DNA of 64,000 bases from Pelagihabitans sp947500445. Its GTDB lineage: Bacteria > Bacteroidota > Bacteroidia > Flavobacteriales > Flavobacteriaceae. Positions 42,907 through 52,482 of the stretch are shown piece after piece. Within the stretch, counting starts at the first letter, position 1. Every line of letters starts with the position of its first letter. A program made the translations under genes and the position numbers. The stretch spans positions 94,272 through 158,271 of the forward strand of contig NZ_JBNGOP010000010.1 of assembly GCF_050589625.1 (NCBI RefSeq), written 5' to 3'. The notes below the pieces were generated by a model. That model was not told where the DNA came from. It made no database searches and saw only the letters and a program-made list of their open reading frames with translations.

Positions 42907-43938
42907 TTAAGGTAATAACACTTCGCTCCGTTGCCATTCGTTTACCCAATTGGCCATAACGGACACCCAAGCGTCGCTATCGTTAAGGCAAGAAATATGT
43001 TTATAGGATTCGCCACCGGCCTCCATAAACTGTTCTTTGCCTTCCATGGCAATTTCTTCCAAGGTTTCCAAACAATCACTGACAAAGGCTGCCGTGACCA
43101 CTGCCAGCCGTTTTTTTCCTTCTTTGGCCAGCCGTTCAAATTCATAGTCCGTATACGGTTTTAACCATGGGTCTCCCGCCAAACGGGACTGAAAGGAAGT
43201 ACTCGTTTTTTCATCGGACAATCCCAAATGTTCCTTTACCAAAGCGGTGGTTTCATATACCTGATGTCGGTAACAGGTATTGTGCGCTACTGAGTTGATG
43301 CTGCAACAACTCCCGTCTATTTTACAATGAAAGCGGGTAGGGTCCGATTTGCGGATATGTCTTTCCGGAATACCATGGTAGGAAAACAAAATATGGTCGT
43401 ATTCGAAATCTTTTAGCCCTTCCGCTATACTTTCCGAAAGTACTTTTATATAATCGGCATTTTTGTAAAAGGCCGGCAAGGTGGTAATTTTCAGTTGTGG
43501 GAAGTGTTTTTGGGATACTTCCATGGCCTTGACCACTACGGTTTCGTAGCTCGACATGGCATAATGCGGATATAGGGGCACCAACAGTACTTCATCCACA
43601 TTTTTCTGTTGTAGCTCCTCGAATGCCTTGTGGATCGACATGCTACCGTACCGCATTCCCAAAGCGACCGGCATTTCGGTATGCTGGCGCAGTTTTTCCG
43701 TAAAACGTTCCGACAACACTACCAAGGGAGAACCTTCGTCCCACCAAATTTTGGCGTAGGCCTTGGCCGATTTTTTGGGACGCGTTTGTAAAATGATTCC
43801 GCGAACCAGTAGGTTGCGCAACAGCACCGGAACGTCGATGACCCGTTCGTCCATTAAAAACTCGTCCAAATATGGTTTAACGTCCTTTGCCGTAGGACTG
43901 TCCGGCGAACCTAAATTTACAAGTAATACCCCTTTCAT
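42907..43938 (-). CDS. hemH: ferrochelatase
   Basis: ATG at 43938 gives 343 residues (MKGVLLVNLGSPDSPTAKDV), the usual opening; a TTG eight codons upstream is less likely. It inserts Fe2+ into protoporphyrin IX, the last step of haem synthesis. H188 in FSYHGIPERH is the catalytic histidine and the E in CLETLEEI near residue 295 is the conserved acid. Cysteines around residues 205-222 (HCKIDGSCCS, HNTCYRH) could be the extra residues seen in many bacterial enzymes. It is near, but not in, the TonB receptor operon, and hemJ is found 10 kb away. Confidence 0.96.
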   Translation of the reverse strand: MKGVLLVNLGSPDSPTAKDVKPYLDEFLMDERVIDVPVLLRNLLVRGIILQTRPKKSAKAYAKIWWDEGSPLVVLSERFTEKLRQHTEMPVALGMRYGSMSIHKAFEELQQKNVDEVLLVPLYPHYAMSSYETVVVKAMEVSQKHFPQLKITTLPAFYKNADYIKVLSESIAEGLKDFEYDHILFSYHGIPERHIRKSDPTRFHCKIDGSCCSINSVAHNTCYRHQVYETTALVKEHLGLSDEKTSTSFQSRLAGDPWLKPYTDYEFERLAKEGKKRLAVVTAAFVSDCLETLEEIAMEGKEQFMEAGGESYKHISCLNDSDAWVSVMANWVNEWQRSEVLLP

Positions 43939-44249
43939 GCACAACGTCGTTTTGAAATGCAAAAATAAGCCTTAGACACCTTTTCGAATATGGATTATGG
44001 AAAATAGTTTTCAATGACGGTATAGTTTGTATCAATGTAATGAACGGATGCTCGGAAAACTATGGCAACTACTTTTTATAGGAGTTTGTTGTGGTGTCGT
44101 ATAAAAATAGCGTTCCTTAAAAAATATGATGGTCATTCTATCGTTATACCAAGAACCCTATGGCATTTTAACGGAAAATAGGGAGTGCCGATACTTCTTT
44201 TTTGGTGTTCTTTGTATACCTTGATTCCTTTAAAACTAGTCGGAACAGA
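43939..44249. other. 311-bp divergent intergenic region
   Basis: The region separates hemH from the TraB/GumN gene. A weak CCCTAT..ATAGGG hairpin lies near 44157-44184. No gene or convincing promoter is seen. Confidence 0.5.
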
Positions 44250-47200
44250 ATGATATTGATGCGTACATTACAACTCCTTCTCCTTTTTATTTTTTGCGGT
44301 AGCATCACTGCCCAAGAAACCAATAGCCTACTTTGGGAAATTTCAGGAAACGGACTCGACCAAACCTCTTACTTGTATGGCACTATGCACGTGAGCAGGC
44401 GTATCGCATTTCGTTTGGACGATGTGTTCTACGAGGCCTTGGACAAAAGTGAGGTGGTCGCCCTGGAGTCGGATCCCGGCACTTGGTTGGAAAACGACGA
44501 CCTTATGGGGCTGGGCGGTTATGGTTCCCAAAACGGTTTTTATACCAAGGGCTTTTACATGTATCCCTTTCGCGTCGAGAACCCTAGAAAGGACGAAATG
44601 GCGGCCTATTTGGCGTTCAACGATAGCCGGGTCAACGGCATTTTGTACCGGAGCAATTCGTACGCACAGGATTTTGAGGAGGAAACCTATTTGGACATGT
44701 TCATTTACCAGTCCGGCAAAAAATTCGAGAAAGCTATCGTAGCCCTTGAAGATTTGGAAGAATCGGCAACCCTGGTGGGAAGGGCCAGCATGAATCCAAT
44801 GAAGCAAAAGCCCGACGAATGGTTGCAGAAAAAAATGCAACAGCAAGACTTTACCACGCTGTTACAGGATGCGTATCGGGACCGGAACATTAACCTGCTC
44901 GACTCCATCGATAAGGGAATGTACACCGAACATTACTTGGAGAACATGCTTTTCAAGCGAAACCGGAATATGGCAAAACGCCTCGACTCTACCATACGGA
45001 AGGCAAAAACCTTTACCGGTATCGGCGCGGCACATTTGCCCGGGGAACAGGGCGTGATCGCCTTGCTTCGGGATATGGGGTATACCGTAAAACCGTTGGG
45101 TTCCAAATCGACATCGAAAGGCAAACAAATCAAGGAAAAGCTGGAAACGACCCTGCGGAACAACGAATACGGCACCGAAACGGTCGACGACGCATTTTTT
45201 AGCGTGTTGTTGCCCAATAAGCTGTATCCGGCCTCCGAAAAACCGACCACGAGCTATATTTCGCCCGATCTTGCGAACGGAAGTTATGTAATGGTAAACC
45301 GGATTCCGACTTTTTCTTATCTAAAAAAAGACACCTCTTTCGATATCGAAACACTCGACCAAATGTTGTTCGAGAATATTCCGGGCACCATATTGGAAAA
45401 AGAGCGGATCAAAAGAAATGGTTTTGACGGACTGGATATTAAGAATCGATTGAAAAATGGGGACCATCAACGGTACCACGTGTATGTTACCCCCTTGGAA
45501 ATCATCATTTTTAAAATGGGAGGTGATGGCGATTATGTAGCACGCCATGCAGATACCATTTTCAATAGTATCCGTTTTAAGACCACCAATGCCGAACCTT
45601 TGGTGTTGTGTTCCGAGTTTGACGATTTTGAGATCCGAATGCCATCGTTGCATAGTTTTCCCAATCGAAGTAGAAAGGGTGCGCGTTTGGTTCAGGGGTT
45701 CGACCCTGCTTCGGAAAGTTATTACTTTTTGCAGAAAGCGACCTTGAACGATGTCAATTTTATCGAACAGGATTCCTTTGAACTGAAACAGATCCAAAAG
45801 CGTTTTTACCAGGACCTCGATATTGTTCCACAATACGACGCCTTCAAGGGAAGCACGCTCACCTCGCAAGCGCTGATCGATACTGTCGCACAAAAACGCC
45901 TGTATTTAAAAACGGCCTTCAAAGGAGGGGACTATTACCTTATGGGATGTGTGACCGATACGGAATCCGTGGCGGGCGACTATTTTGATTCGTTCAAGAT
46001 AAAAACACCTTCCTATACCAAAGCATTTCAAACCGTGGTCGATACGGCCATGTTCTTTCGAACAAAAAGTACGGTAAAGCCGCCCAAATTTGTGGAGAAC
46101 AGCAGCCAGTATCTGAAGGGAAGAAACCGACCGAAACCCTATGCGGCCTTCAACAAAAAAACCATATACCAGAACAAGAACAACGAGGCCATTTCGGTGG
46201 TGTTGAACAAGTCCCACGACTTTATGATGTTTCCCGACATCGATTCCGTTTGGGCCCTGCGCAAGAAATTCTATTCCAACGAACTCTTTGTAGTGTCGAA
46301 AGAAAAAAGAAACGCTTTTGATGACGGCCGTTACGAATTGGAGCTCACCTTGACCGATACGGCAAGTACCCGTGGTATTTTGATTAAAAATGTACTGAAA
46401 AACGGGCTGCTTTATGAAATAAAGGCCAAAGTGGATACCGTTCATGCCCCGAGCCGTTTTGTACAGACCTTTTTTGATCATTTTGAACTGACCGACACCA
46501 TTATCGGAAAGAACATCATAAGGGATAAGACCCCCGATTTTTTTAAGGCCCTCCAAAAAAATGACAGTATCGTAATCAATGGTTTTAGCTTTATCAATTT
46601 TAAGGAAAAGCATGTTGATTCCCTAAAGCATTACATTGCCAATTTCGAATATCCAGATGATAAAAAACACATTCAGGCATACCTCATCCAACAACTGGGG
46701 AAACTGGAACATCCCGACGTGGTTCCTTTCCTAAAAGCGTTTTATGGGCGTTCGTATAACAATTCCGACGCGCAGACCAAAATATTGCAGGCGTTGAGCG
46801 GCAAGGCGGATAAGGCGTCCACGGCATTGTTGTTGGAACTATTGTCAAAAGACCTGCCCTTGGTGTCCAATACCTTTGAGATACGCCGTATTTTTCGGCC
46901 CTATAAGGACAGTTTGCCCTTGGCAAAGGAGCTTTTTCCAGAGTTGCTGGATTACAGTGGCATAAAAGAATACAAGCCATGGATCTTTTCGTTGCTGGCC
47001 CGTTTGCAGACCAAGGGACTGATAAAGCCCAAAAGCTATAAAAAGTATCGAAAGCAGTTGTTGAACGATGCCAAAATGCAGCTAAAAAGGGAACTCGGAA
47101 ATGCCGCTGATACCGGTCAGAACGAGTACTATCCCGATGTACAGAATAATGGCAAAAGAGTTTTGGAAGATGCCGCGGTACTGCTGTATCCGTTTCGAAA

Positions 47201-47780
47201 CGAAAAGGACGTACAGTTGTTCTTTGATCGTTTATGGCAAATAAAGGACCGTCGCATACGGACCACCTATGCCGCTTTGGTCGCCAAGGCCGAAATGCCG
47301 ATGCCCAAGGGGACCATAGATGATCTTGCGGCAGACGTCAACAGCAGGGCCATGCTCTATGGGAAGCTAAAACAGATCGGGAAGACCAAACTGTTTCCCG
47401 AGACCTTTAAAACACAACGTCATTTGGCCGAATCGGTGCTCTTTGAAAATGGGTATTTCAACCCTAAAAAAGATTCCCTACAATTTGTGAAAAGCAAGGA
47501 GATGGTCTACCAAGGAAAAAAGGTGGAAGGGTTTTATTTTAAGACCAGAAAAGACAGCGATTACGATAGCAATCATAGCATGAACCTGGTCGTATTCGCC
47601 AAGGATGGCGGTCTTGGCATCAAACCGATGTATAAAAAAGCGTCCGTTCGCATCGAAGATACCGATACCGAAGCAGATGCCATACGCTATATTACCGAAG
47701 AGTTTTTGCTACAGGACCACCAACGGGCCGAAGTATACCGTAACAATGGCTATGGCGGTTATGGATTTCATGGTTATTAA
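44250..47780 (+). CDS. very large TraB/GumN family protein
   Basis: ATG at 44250 gives 1176 residues with a signal peptide (LMRTLQLLLLFIFCGSITAQ); a second ATG lies three codons later. The first 300 residues are a TraB/GumN domain: LWEISGNGLDQTSYLYGTMH at the start and GAAHLPGEQGVIALLRDMGY near the end, the two hallmark motifs. The following 870 residues contain beta-rich segments and, around 800-950, helical repeats like HEAT units (DAQTKILQALSGKADKAS). Ordinary TraB/GumN proteins have about 300 residues. The family may be metal-dependent proteases; the role here is unknown. The gene stands alone between a divergent hemH and the BNR protein gene. Confidence 0.82.
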   Translation: MILMRTLQLLLLFIFCGSITAQETNSLLWEISGNGLDQTSYLYGTMHVSRRIAFRLDDVFYEALDKSEVVALESDPGTWLENDDLMGLGGYGSQNGFYTKGFYMYPFRVENPRKDEMAAYLAFNDSRVNGILYRSNSYAQDFEEETYLDMFIYQSGKKFEKAIVALEDLEESATLVGRASMNPMKQKPDEWLQKKMQQQDFTTLLQDAYRDRNINLLDSIDKGMYTEHYLENMLFKRNRNMAKRLDSTIRKAKTFTGIGAAHLPGEQGVIALLRDMGYTVKPLGSKSTSKGKQIKEKLETTLRNNEYGTETVDDAFFSVLLPNKLYPASEKPTTSYISPDLANGSYVMVNRIPTFSYLKKDTSFDIETLDQMLFENIPGTILEKERIKRNGFDGLDIKNRLKNGDHQRYHVYVTPLEIIIFKMGGDGDYVARHADTIFNSIRFKTTNAEPLVLCSEFDDFEIRMPSLHSFPNRSRKGARLVQGFDPASESYYFLQKATLNDVNFIEQDSFELKQIQKRFYQDLDIVPQYDAFKGSTLTSQALIDTVAQKRLYLKTAFKGGDYYLMGCVTDTESVAGDYFDSFKIKTPSYTKAFQTVVDTAMFFRTKSTVKPPKFVENSSQYLKGRNRPKPYAAFNKKTIYQNKNNEAISVVLNKSHDFMMFPDIDSVWALRKKFYSNELFVVSKEKRNAFDDGRYELELTLTDTASTRGILIKNVLKNGLLYEIKAKVDTVHAPSRFVQTFFDHFELTDTIIGKNIIRDKTPDFFKALQKNDSIVINGFSFINFKEKHVDSLKHYIANFEYPDDKKHIQAYLIQQLGKLEHPDVVPFLKAFYGRSYNNSDAQTKILQALSGKADKASTALLLELLSKDLPLVSNTFEIRRIFRPYKDSLPLAKELFPELLDYSGIKEYKPWIFSLLARLQTKGLIKPKSYKKYRKQLLNDAKMQLKRELGNAADTGQNEYYPDVQNNGKRVLEDAAVLLYPFRNEKDVQLFFDRLWQIKDRRIRTTYAALVAKAEMPMPKGTIDDLAADVNSRAMLYGKLKQIGKTKLFPETFKTQRHLAESVLFENGYFNPKKDSLQFVKSKEMVYQGKKVEGFYFKTRKDSDYDSNHSMNLVVFAKDGGLGIKPMYKKASVRIEDTDTEADAIRYITEEFLLQDHQRAEVYRNNGYGGYGFHGY

Positions 47781-47781
47781 C

Positions 47782-47795
47782 ACCAAAAATGGTAT
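47782..47795. repeat. short derivative of the palindromic intergenic repeat after a stop codon
   Basis: ACCAAAAATGGTAT lies one base after the TAA of the TraB/GumN gene. It looks like the 26-bp repeat with its centre deleted, as at 26392. Confidence 0.5.
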
Positions 47796-47975
47796 AAGAT
47801 GGGCCCTGCTATCGATCCTGCTACACGATACCGTTTTCCAAGCTGAAGCAAGCCTTTTTCCCAAGAGTTCCCAGCTACAATTTTTAACATGTCGGCAACC
47901 GCATTTGGCGGTCGGCAATTTTACGGATTACAACAGAGCTTATTGCTGTTTCATGCGATGCTGAAAAAGAGTTTC

Positions 47976-48072
47976 ACTCGATAATCGAGATTTAAAATGC
48001 TGCGACGCTTGCGTCGAAATCAATGGTAATTTTCGTTATAATGCCTCGTGGGCTTGCCCCGAGGTTATTTAC
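47976..48072. repeat. 97-bp three-hairpin element, copy A
   Basis: The element has CTCGAT-A-ATCGAG (47977-47989), CGACG-CTTG-CGTCG (48003-48016) and CCTCGTGGG-CTTG-CCCCGAGG (48044-48064), followed by TTATTTAC. A second copy with six differences lies at 53400-53496. Confidence 0.88.
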
Positions 48073-48251
48073 TCTTTTCCTATAAGCCAATACCTCTACT
48101 TTTCAAAGTTAATACGTTTTACATCCATAACGGTTTGATTTTTCTTTGGGCCAAAAGTCCGTTTACGGTACTGTTTTTAACTCGGGCAACCGCTGTTTTC
48201 GCATACTGGTATCGCTACTTTTTCCTTACTTTTAGGAAGACTAATCTTGAA

Positions 48252-51200
48252 ATGGAAAAAATGAGAAATCGAATACCCCTAGTATGTTTTTTGCTGGCAC
48301 TTTTAATGGTGTCCCCAAGCCTTTTTTCACAACGGAATCGGAAGGCGAAAGCACCCAAGACCACGTATCCAAAGGCGTTGTATTCCAGTGTGGAATATCG
48401 TTCCATCGGGCCGCACCGCGGGGGGCGTTCCGCGGCAGTGGCCGGGGTTCCCGGTAGTCCGAACCTCTTTTATTTTGGTGCTGCCGGTGGCGGCGTTTGG
48501 AAAACGACCGATGGTGGGCGTACATGGGGCAATATCTCGGACGGATATTTTGGCGGTAGTATTGGCGCCGTTTCCATAGCGGAAAGCGATAATAATGTAA
48601 TTTATGTAGGCGGTGGCGAAAAGACGCTGCGCGGAAACGTTTCCTCCGGATATGGCATCTGGAAAACGGAAGATGCCGGAAAAACATGGTCGTCGGCCGG
48701 TTTAAAAAATAGCCGTCACGTACCCCGTATCCGAATCCACCCCACGGACCATAATATTGTATATGCGGCGGTATTGGGAAATATCTATAAATCGTCCCAA
48801 GAGCGGGGCGTATACAAAAGTGTGGACGGGGGCAAAAATTGGAAAAAAGTACTGTTCGTCAACGACAATGCCGGGGCGGTAGACCTGACATTCGACCCGA
48901 ACAATCCCCGTATTTTATACGCATCTACCTGGCGCGCACGCCGGACACCATATAGCCTGAGCAGTGGTGGCGACGGATCTGGACTTTGGAAAAGTAGCGA
49001 CAGTGGGGCTACATGGACCGAAATTTCTAAAAATAAGGGTTTCCCTAAAGACACTTTGGGAATTATAGGGGTTACCGTATCGCCTAAAAATTCGGAACGT
49101 GTATGGGCCATTGTAGAAAACAAGGAAAAGGGAGGGCTTTACAGAAGTGACGATGGCGGAAAAACTTGGGACCGCATCAACGAAGAACGGAAGTTACGGC
49201 AACGGGCCTGGTACTATACCCGAGTGTATGCCGATACCGAAGATGAGGATGTAGTGTACGTGCTGAACGTACGGTACCATAAAAGTACCGATGGTGGAAA
49301 AAGCTTTAATACCTTTAATGCGCCCCATGGCGACCATCATGATTTGTGGATCGCCCCTGAAAATAGCCAACGGATGATTATCGGCGATGATGGGGGAGCG
49401 CAAATTTCTTATGATGGCGGTGAAACATGGAGTACATATTACAACCAGCCCACGGCACAGTTTTATAGGGTAACTACCGATAATGCCTTTCCATACCGTA
49501 TTTATGTGGCACAGCAGGACAATTCTACCATACGGATCAACCACCGCAGCGATGGGAACAGTATATCGGAGGCCGATTGGGAACCCACTGCCGGTGGGGA
49601 GTCGGCCCATATCGCCGTGGACCCCTCCGATAACGATGTGGTATATGGGGGCAGCTATGGCGGGTTCCTTACCAGAAAGAACCATAAGACCAATACGGTA
49701 CGTGGCATCAACGTATGGCCCGACAATCCCATGGGATACGGGGCCGAAGGGATGAAGTATCGTTTTCAATGGAATTTCCCGATTATTTTTAGCAAGCACG
49801 ATCCCAAAAAATTATACACCTTTTCAAACCATGTGCACCGGAGTACCAACGAAGGACAACGTTGGGAACTGCTTAGCGGAGACCTTACCCGAAACGATTC
49901 GGAAAAATTGGTCAGTAGTGGTGGGCCCATCACGCAGGACAACACCGGTGTAGAGTATTACTGTACCATTTTTGCCGCGGACGAAAGCCCCTTAAAAGAA
50001 GGACTCCTATGGGTGGGCAGTGATGATGGTCTGGTGCACCTTACCCAAGATGGCGGGAAAACATGGGAAAATGTTACACCCCAGGGATTACCGGAGTGGA
50101 GCATGATCAACAGTGTAGCGCCATCGGCCTTCGATGCCGGTACCTGTTATATTGCGGCGACCCGTTACAAACTAGGGGACTTTGCACCTTACCTGTACAA
50201 AACCACCGACTACGGCAAAAGCTGGACCAAAATCGTAGACGGTATCGCCAGTGAACATTTTACCAGAGTGGTCCGGGAAGATCCAAAACGACAGGGACTA
50301 TTGTACGCGGGAACGGAAACGGGAATGTACGTTTCCTTTGATCAGGGGAACCAATGGAGCCCCTTTCAGCAAAACCTTCCCATTGTGCCCATTACCGACC
50401 TTACCATAAAGGAAGATAATTTAATCGTAGCTACCCAAGGTCGTGGATTGTGGATTGTGGACGACCTAACCGTATTGCATCAGCTGGATGCCGGGAAAAA
50501 GGGCGAAAATGCAATTCTTTTTCGTCCGAAGGACAGCTACAGAACTAAGGGAAGCACCACCGAAAAACCCAGTAAAACGGAAGGGCAGAACCATCCTAAT
50601 GGGGTGGTCACCCATTTTTACTTGAGCACCTTGACGGAAAAGGACAGTATTCGGTTGACCTATACCAATGTTGCCGGAGATACCTTGGCCTCATTTAGTA
50701 ATAGCGCCAAAGAAAAAAATAAAAAGCTGGCCCTAAAAAAAGGCGGGAATACCCACGTTTGGGATACCCGCGGAAAAGGAGCCAAAAAACTCAAAGGAAT
50801 GATTTTATGGTGGGCCAATCTTAGTGGCCCCAAAGCAGTGCCGGGCGAGTATCGGGTGCATCTGAACGTAAACGGTACCACCCTATCGGAATCCCTTAAA
50901 ATACTTCCTGACCCGAGAGCGGAGGTTTCCGTGGCCGATATGCAAGAGCAGTACGATTTTGTTGGCGACATCAATGCTACCGTGAACAAGGCCCACGAAT
51001 CGATAAAGGCCATACGCAAAATCAACACCCAGTTGGATGCTTTTGTAAAACAATATAAAGACGATGCCGCAACGGCGGCCTTGGTCGACAAGGCAAAAGC
51101 AATGAAAAAACGCTTTGAAACCGTGGAGAAAGCCTTGTACCAAACAAAAAACCGTAGCAATCAAGATCCTTTGAACTTTCCGATCCGGCTCACCAATAAA

Positions 51201-51407
51201 TTGGGGCATTTGAACAGTTTGGTCATGTTGGACGATTTTCCGCCGACAGACCAGGATGTTGCGGTGAAAAAGGAGCTCTGCGAAAAAATAGAACAACAAT
51301 TAAAAGCGTTCGATGATCTGGTTTCCGGTGAGATCGACACCTTTAACAAGGAGTTCAATGCGCTTGGGTTACAGTATTTATCCGTAGAGGAACAAACGAA
51401 AAAGTAG
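48252..51407 (+). CDS. secreted BNR/sortilin-type beta-propeller protein (glycosyl hydrolase-like)
   Basis: ATG at 48252 gives 1051 residues with a signal peptide (NRIPLVCFLLALLMVSPSLF). The first 700 residues form propellers with at least nine Asp-box (BNR) repeats, for example KTTDGGRTW, KTEDAGKTW, KSVDGGKNW, KSSDSGATW, RSDDGGKTW, SYDGGETW and KTTDYGKSW. The C-terminal third is a beta sandwich plus a helical segment (VNKAHESIKAIRKINTQLDA). Such proteins are annotated as glycosyl hydrolases or VPS10/sortilin-like, but Asp boxes are structural and no sialidase arginine triad is evident. It probably binds or processes an extracellular polymer. It is followed by a terminator. Confidence 0.87.
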   Translation: MEKMRNRIPLVCFLLALLMVSPSLFSQRNRKAKAPKTTYPKALYSSVEYRSIGPHRGGRSAAVAGVPGSPNLFYFGAAGGGVWKTTDGGRTWGNISDGYFGGSIGAVSIAESDNNVIYVGGGEKTLRGNVSSGYGIWKTEDAGKTWSSAGLKNSRHVPRIRIHPTDHNIVYAAVLGNIYKSSQERGVYKSVDGGKNWKKVLFVNDNAGAVDLTFDPNNPRILYASTWRARRTPYSLSSGGDGSGLWKSSDSGATWTEISKNKGFPKDTLGIIGVTVSPKNSERVWAIVENKEKGGLYRSDDGGKTWDRINEERKLRQRAWYYTRVYADTEDEDVVYVLNVRYHKSTDGGKSFNTFNAPHGDHHDLWIAPENSQRMIIGDDGGAQISYDGGETWSTYYNQPTAQFYRVTTDNAFPYRIYVAQQDNSTIRINHRSDGNSISEADWEPTAGGESAHIAVDPSDNDVVYGGSYGGFLTRKNHKTNTVRGINVWPDNPMGYGAEGMKYRFQWNFPIIFSKHDPKKLYTFSNHVHRSTNEGQRWELLSGDLTRNDSEKLVSSGGPITQDNTGVEYYCTIFAADESPLKEGLLWVGSDDGLVHLTQDGGKTWENVTPQGLPEWSMINSVAPSAFDAGTCYIAATRYKLGDFAPYLYKTTDYGKSWTKIVDGIASEHFTRVVREDPKRQGLLYAGTETGMYVSFDQGNQWSPFQQNLPIVPITDLTIKEDNLIVATQGRGLWIVDDLTVLHQLDAGKKGENAILFRPKDSYRTKGSTTEKPSKTEGQNHPNGVVTHFYLSTLTEKDSIRLTYTNVAGDTLASFSNSAKEKNKKLALKKGGNTHVWDTRGKGAKKLKGMILWWANLSGPKAVPGEYRVHLNVNGTTLSESLKILPDPRAEVSVADMQEQYDFVGDINATVNKAHESIKAIRKINTQLDAFVKQYKDDAATAALVDKAKAMKKRFETVEKALYQTKNRSNQDPLNFPIRLTNKLGHLNSLVMLDDFPPTDQDVAVKKELCEKIEQQLKAFDDLVSGEIDTFNKEFNALGLQYLSVEEQTKK

Positions 51408-51440
51408 GTATTGCCAAGGAGGGACCGAAGACTGGTATAG

Positions 51441-51476
51441 AATGAACTCGTTTTTAAACGAGTTCATTGTTTTTTT
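51441..51476 (+). terminator. terminator that also encodes the end of the AraC gene
   Basis: AATGAACTCGTTT and AAACGAGTTCATT form a long perfect stem with almost no loop, followed by a T-run on the + strand. The right arm is coding for the last residues of the reverse-strand AraC protein, so the hairpin and the end of the gene share sequence. Confidence 0.85.
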
Positions 51477-52308
51477 GATATTGTAAAGGACTGGTACCGG
51501 TGAATTTTTTAAACTGCCGATAGAAAAAAGGAAGACTTTCGTAGCCGCAGGCATATGCCACTTGGGCTACCTGTTGTTGCCTGGTTGCCAACAGTGCACA
51601 CGCCGTTTGTATTTTATATTCGTTGAGGAAGGCGAAAAATGTTTTTCCGAAAATACGTTTGAAAAACCGACAAAAAGCGGCTTCCGACATATGTGTTAAG
51701 GTCGCCATTTCGCCCAAGGTAATTTTTCTTTGATAGTGTTGCGTTACGAAGTTTTGAATGGTATCGATGCGACGGCTTGCCGTGGCATCCAAACGGCCGG
51801 CGATGGTTCTAGGGGATAACGAACGATATTTTTTAGTACCGGCCAGAGTCTTTAACAGCTTTAAAAATGCGATATAGCGCGCTAAACCATGGCTCCCCAA
51901 AATCCTTTTTAGTTCTGGAAGCAACCGATCGACCAGCTCGGAATCAAATTGGATGCCGCACACGTTGCGCTCCAAAAGTTCGGCGATAGGGGCAAACTCT
52001 ATCTTTTGTTGCCACCCCTTACCGAATACATCGGCCTGCCACTGTATAACGATCGCTTCCGACGGCCGTGGGTCCCCGGCCGTATTTTTCCAACAATGCG
52101 GAACGTTCGGGGGAATCAGTACAAGATCGCCCGGAACGAAACGTTCCACATGGTTCCCTACATACCGAATACCCTTACTTTTTTGGATAAGTGTAAGCTC
52201 ATATTCCGGATGAAAATGCCAAGGAGCATCGAACTCCTTTTTTTGATAGCGATAGGCTTTGAAAGAGCTGGTAACGGAAGTCGTTATTTTTTCGAACGTT
52301 GGTTCCAT
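51454..52308 (-). CDS. AraC family transcriptional regulator with cupin-type sensor domain
   Basis: The 284-residue protein has an N-terminal cupin-like ligand domain (PWHFHPEYELTLI, then VPGDLVLIPPNVPHCW) and a C-terminal pair of HTH motifs (ITLGEMATLTHMSEAAFCRFFKR and VAQVAYACGYESLPFFYRQFKK). The final FKKFTGTSPLQYQ is the family signature. AraC regulators with such cupins usually sense sugars. The divergent PhyH dioxygenase gene is the likely target. The 3' end lies in a terminator hairpin. Confidence 0.94.
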   Translation of the reverse strand: MEPTFEKITTSVTSSFKAYRYQKKEFDAPWHFHPEYELTLIQKSKGIRYVGNHVERFVPGDLVLIPPNVPHCWKNTAGDPRPSEAIVIQWQADVFGKGWQQKIEFAPIAELLERNVCGIQFDSELVDRLLPELKRILGSHGLARYIAFLKLLKTLAGTKKYRSLSPRTIAGRLDATASRRIDTIQNFVTQHYQRKITLGEMATLTHMSEAAFCRFFKRIFGKTFFAFLNEYKIQTACALLATRQQQVAQVAYACGYESLPFFYRQFKKFTGTSPLQYQKNNELV

Positions 52309-52456
52309 GATGGATTCTTTTTGAGGGTATGACCGCTACTGAAAAGGTATTATTAGATGTCTATTTTGTAATTGAAAACGAAAAAATGCCATAATCAAGG
52401 TCAATATAGGGTATTATTTGAGCAAAATGCGCAATGGACAAAAAAAAGGGAACGCT

Positions 52457-52464
52457 TAATTTTG
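52457..52464 (+). promoter_or_regulatory. -7 box of the PhyH dioxygenase gene
   Basis: TAATTTTG matches TAnnTTTG and lies 18 bp before the ATG at 52483. No TTG is at the right distance upstream, as expected if the AraC protein is needed as activator. Confidence 0.55.
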
Positions 52465-52482
52465 TTTCAAACATCTACTATT

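Larger units (their letters stand above)
47781..48251. other. 471-bp intergenic region with two repeat types
   Basis: It contains a shortened ATACCATTT-family palindrome right after the TraB/GumN stop and one of the two 97-bp three-hairpin elements. An in-frame upstream extension of the next gene would start inside the hairpin element and is not believed. Confidence 0.6.

Noticed and set aside
48048..48251. 68-codon N-terminal extension of the BNR protein
   Set aside because: It would start inside the 97-bp three-hairpin element, and a normal signal peptide begins at 48252.
52372..52482. 37-codon extension of the PhyH protein
   Set aside because: It would begin upstream of the -7 box and has no similarity to the family.
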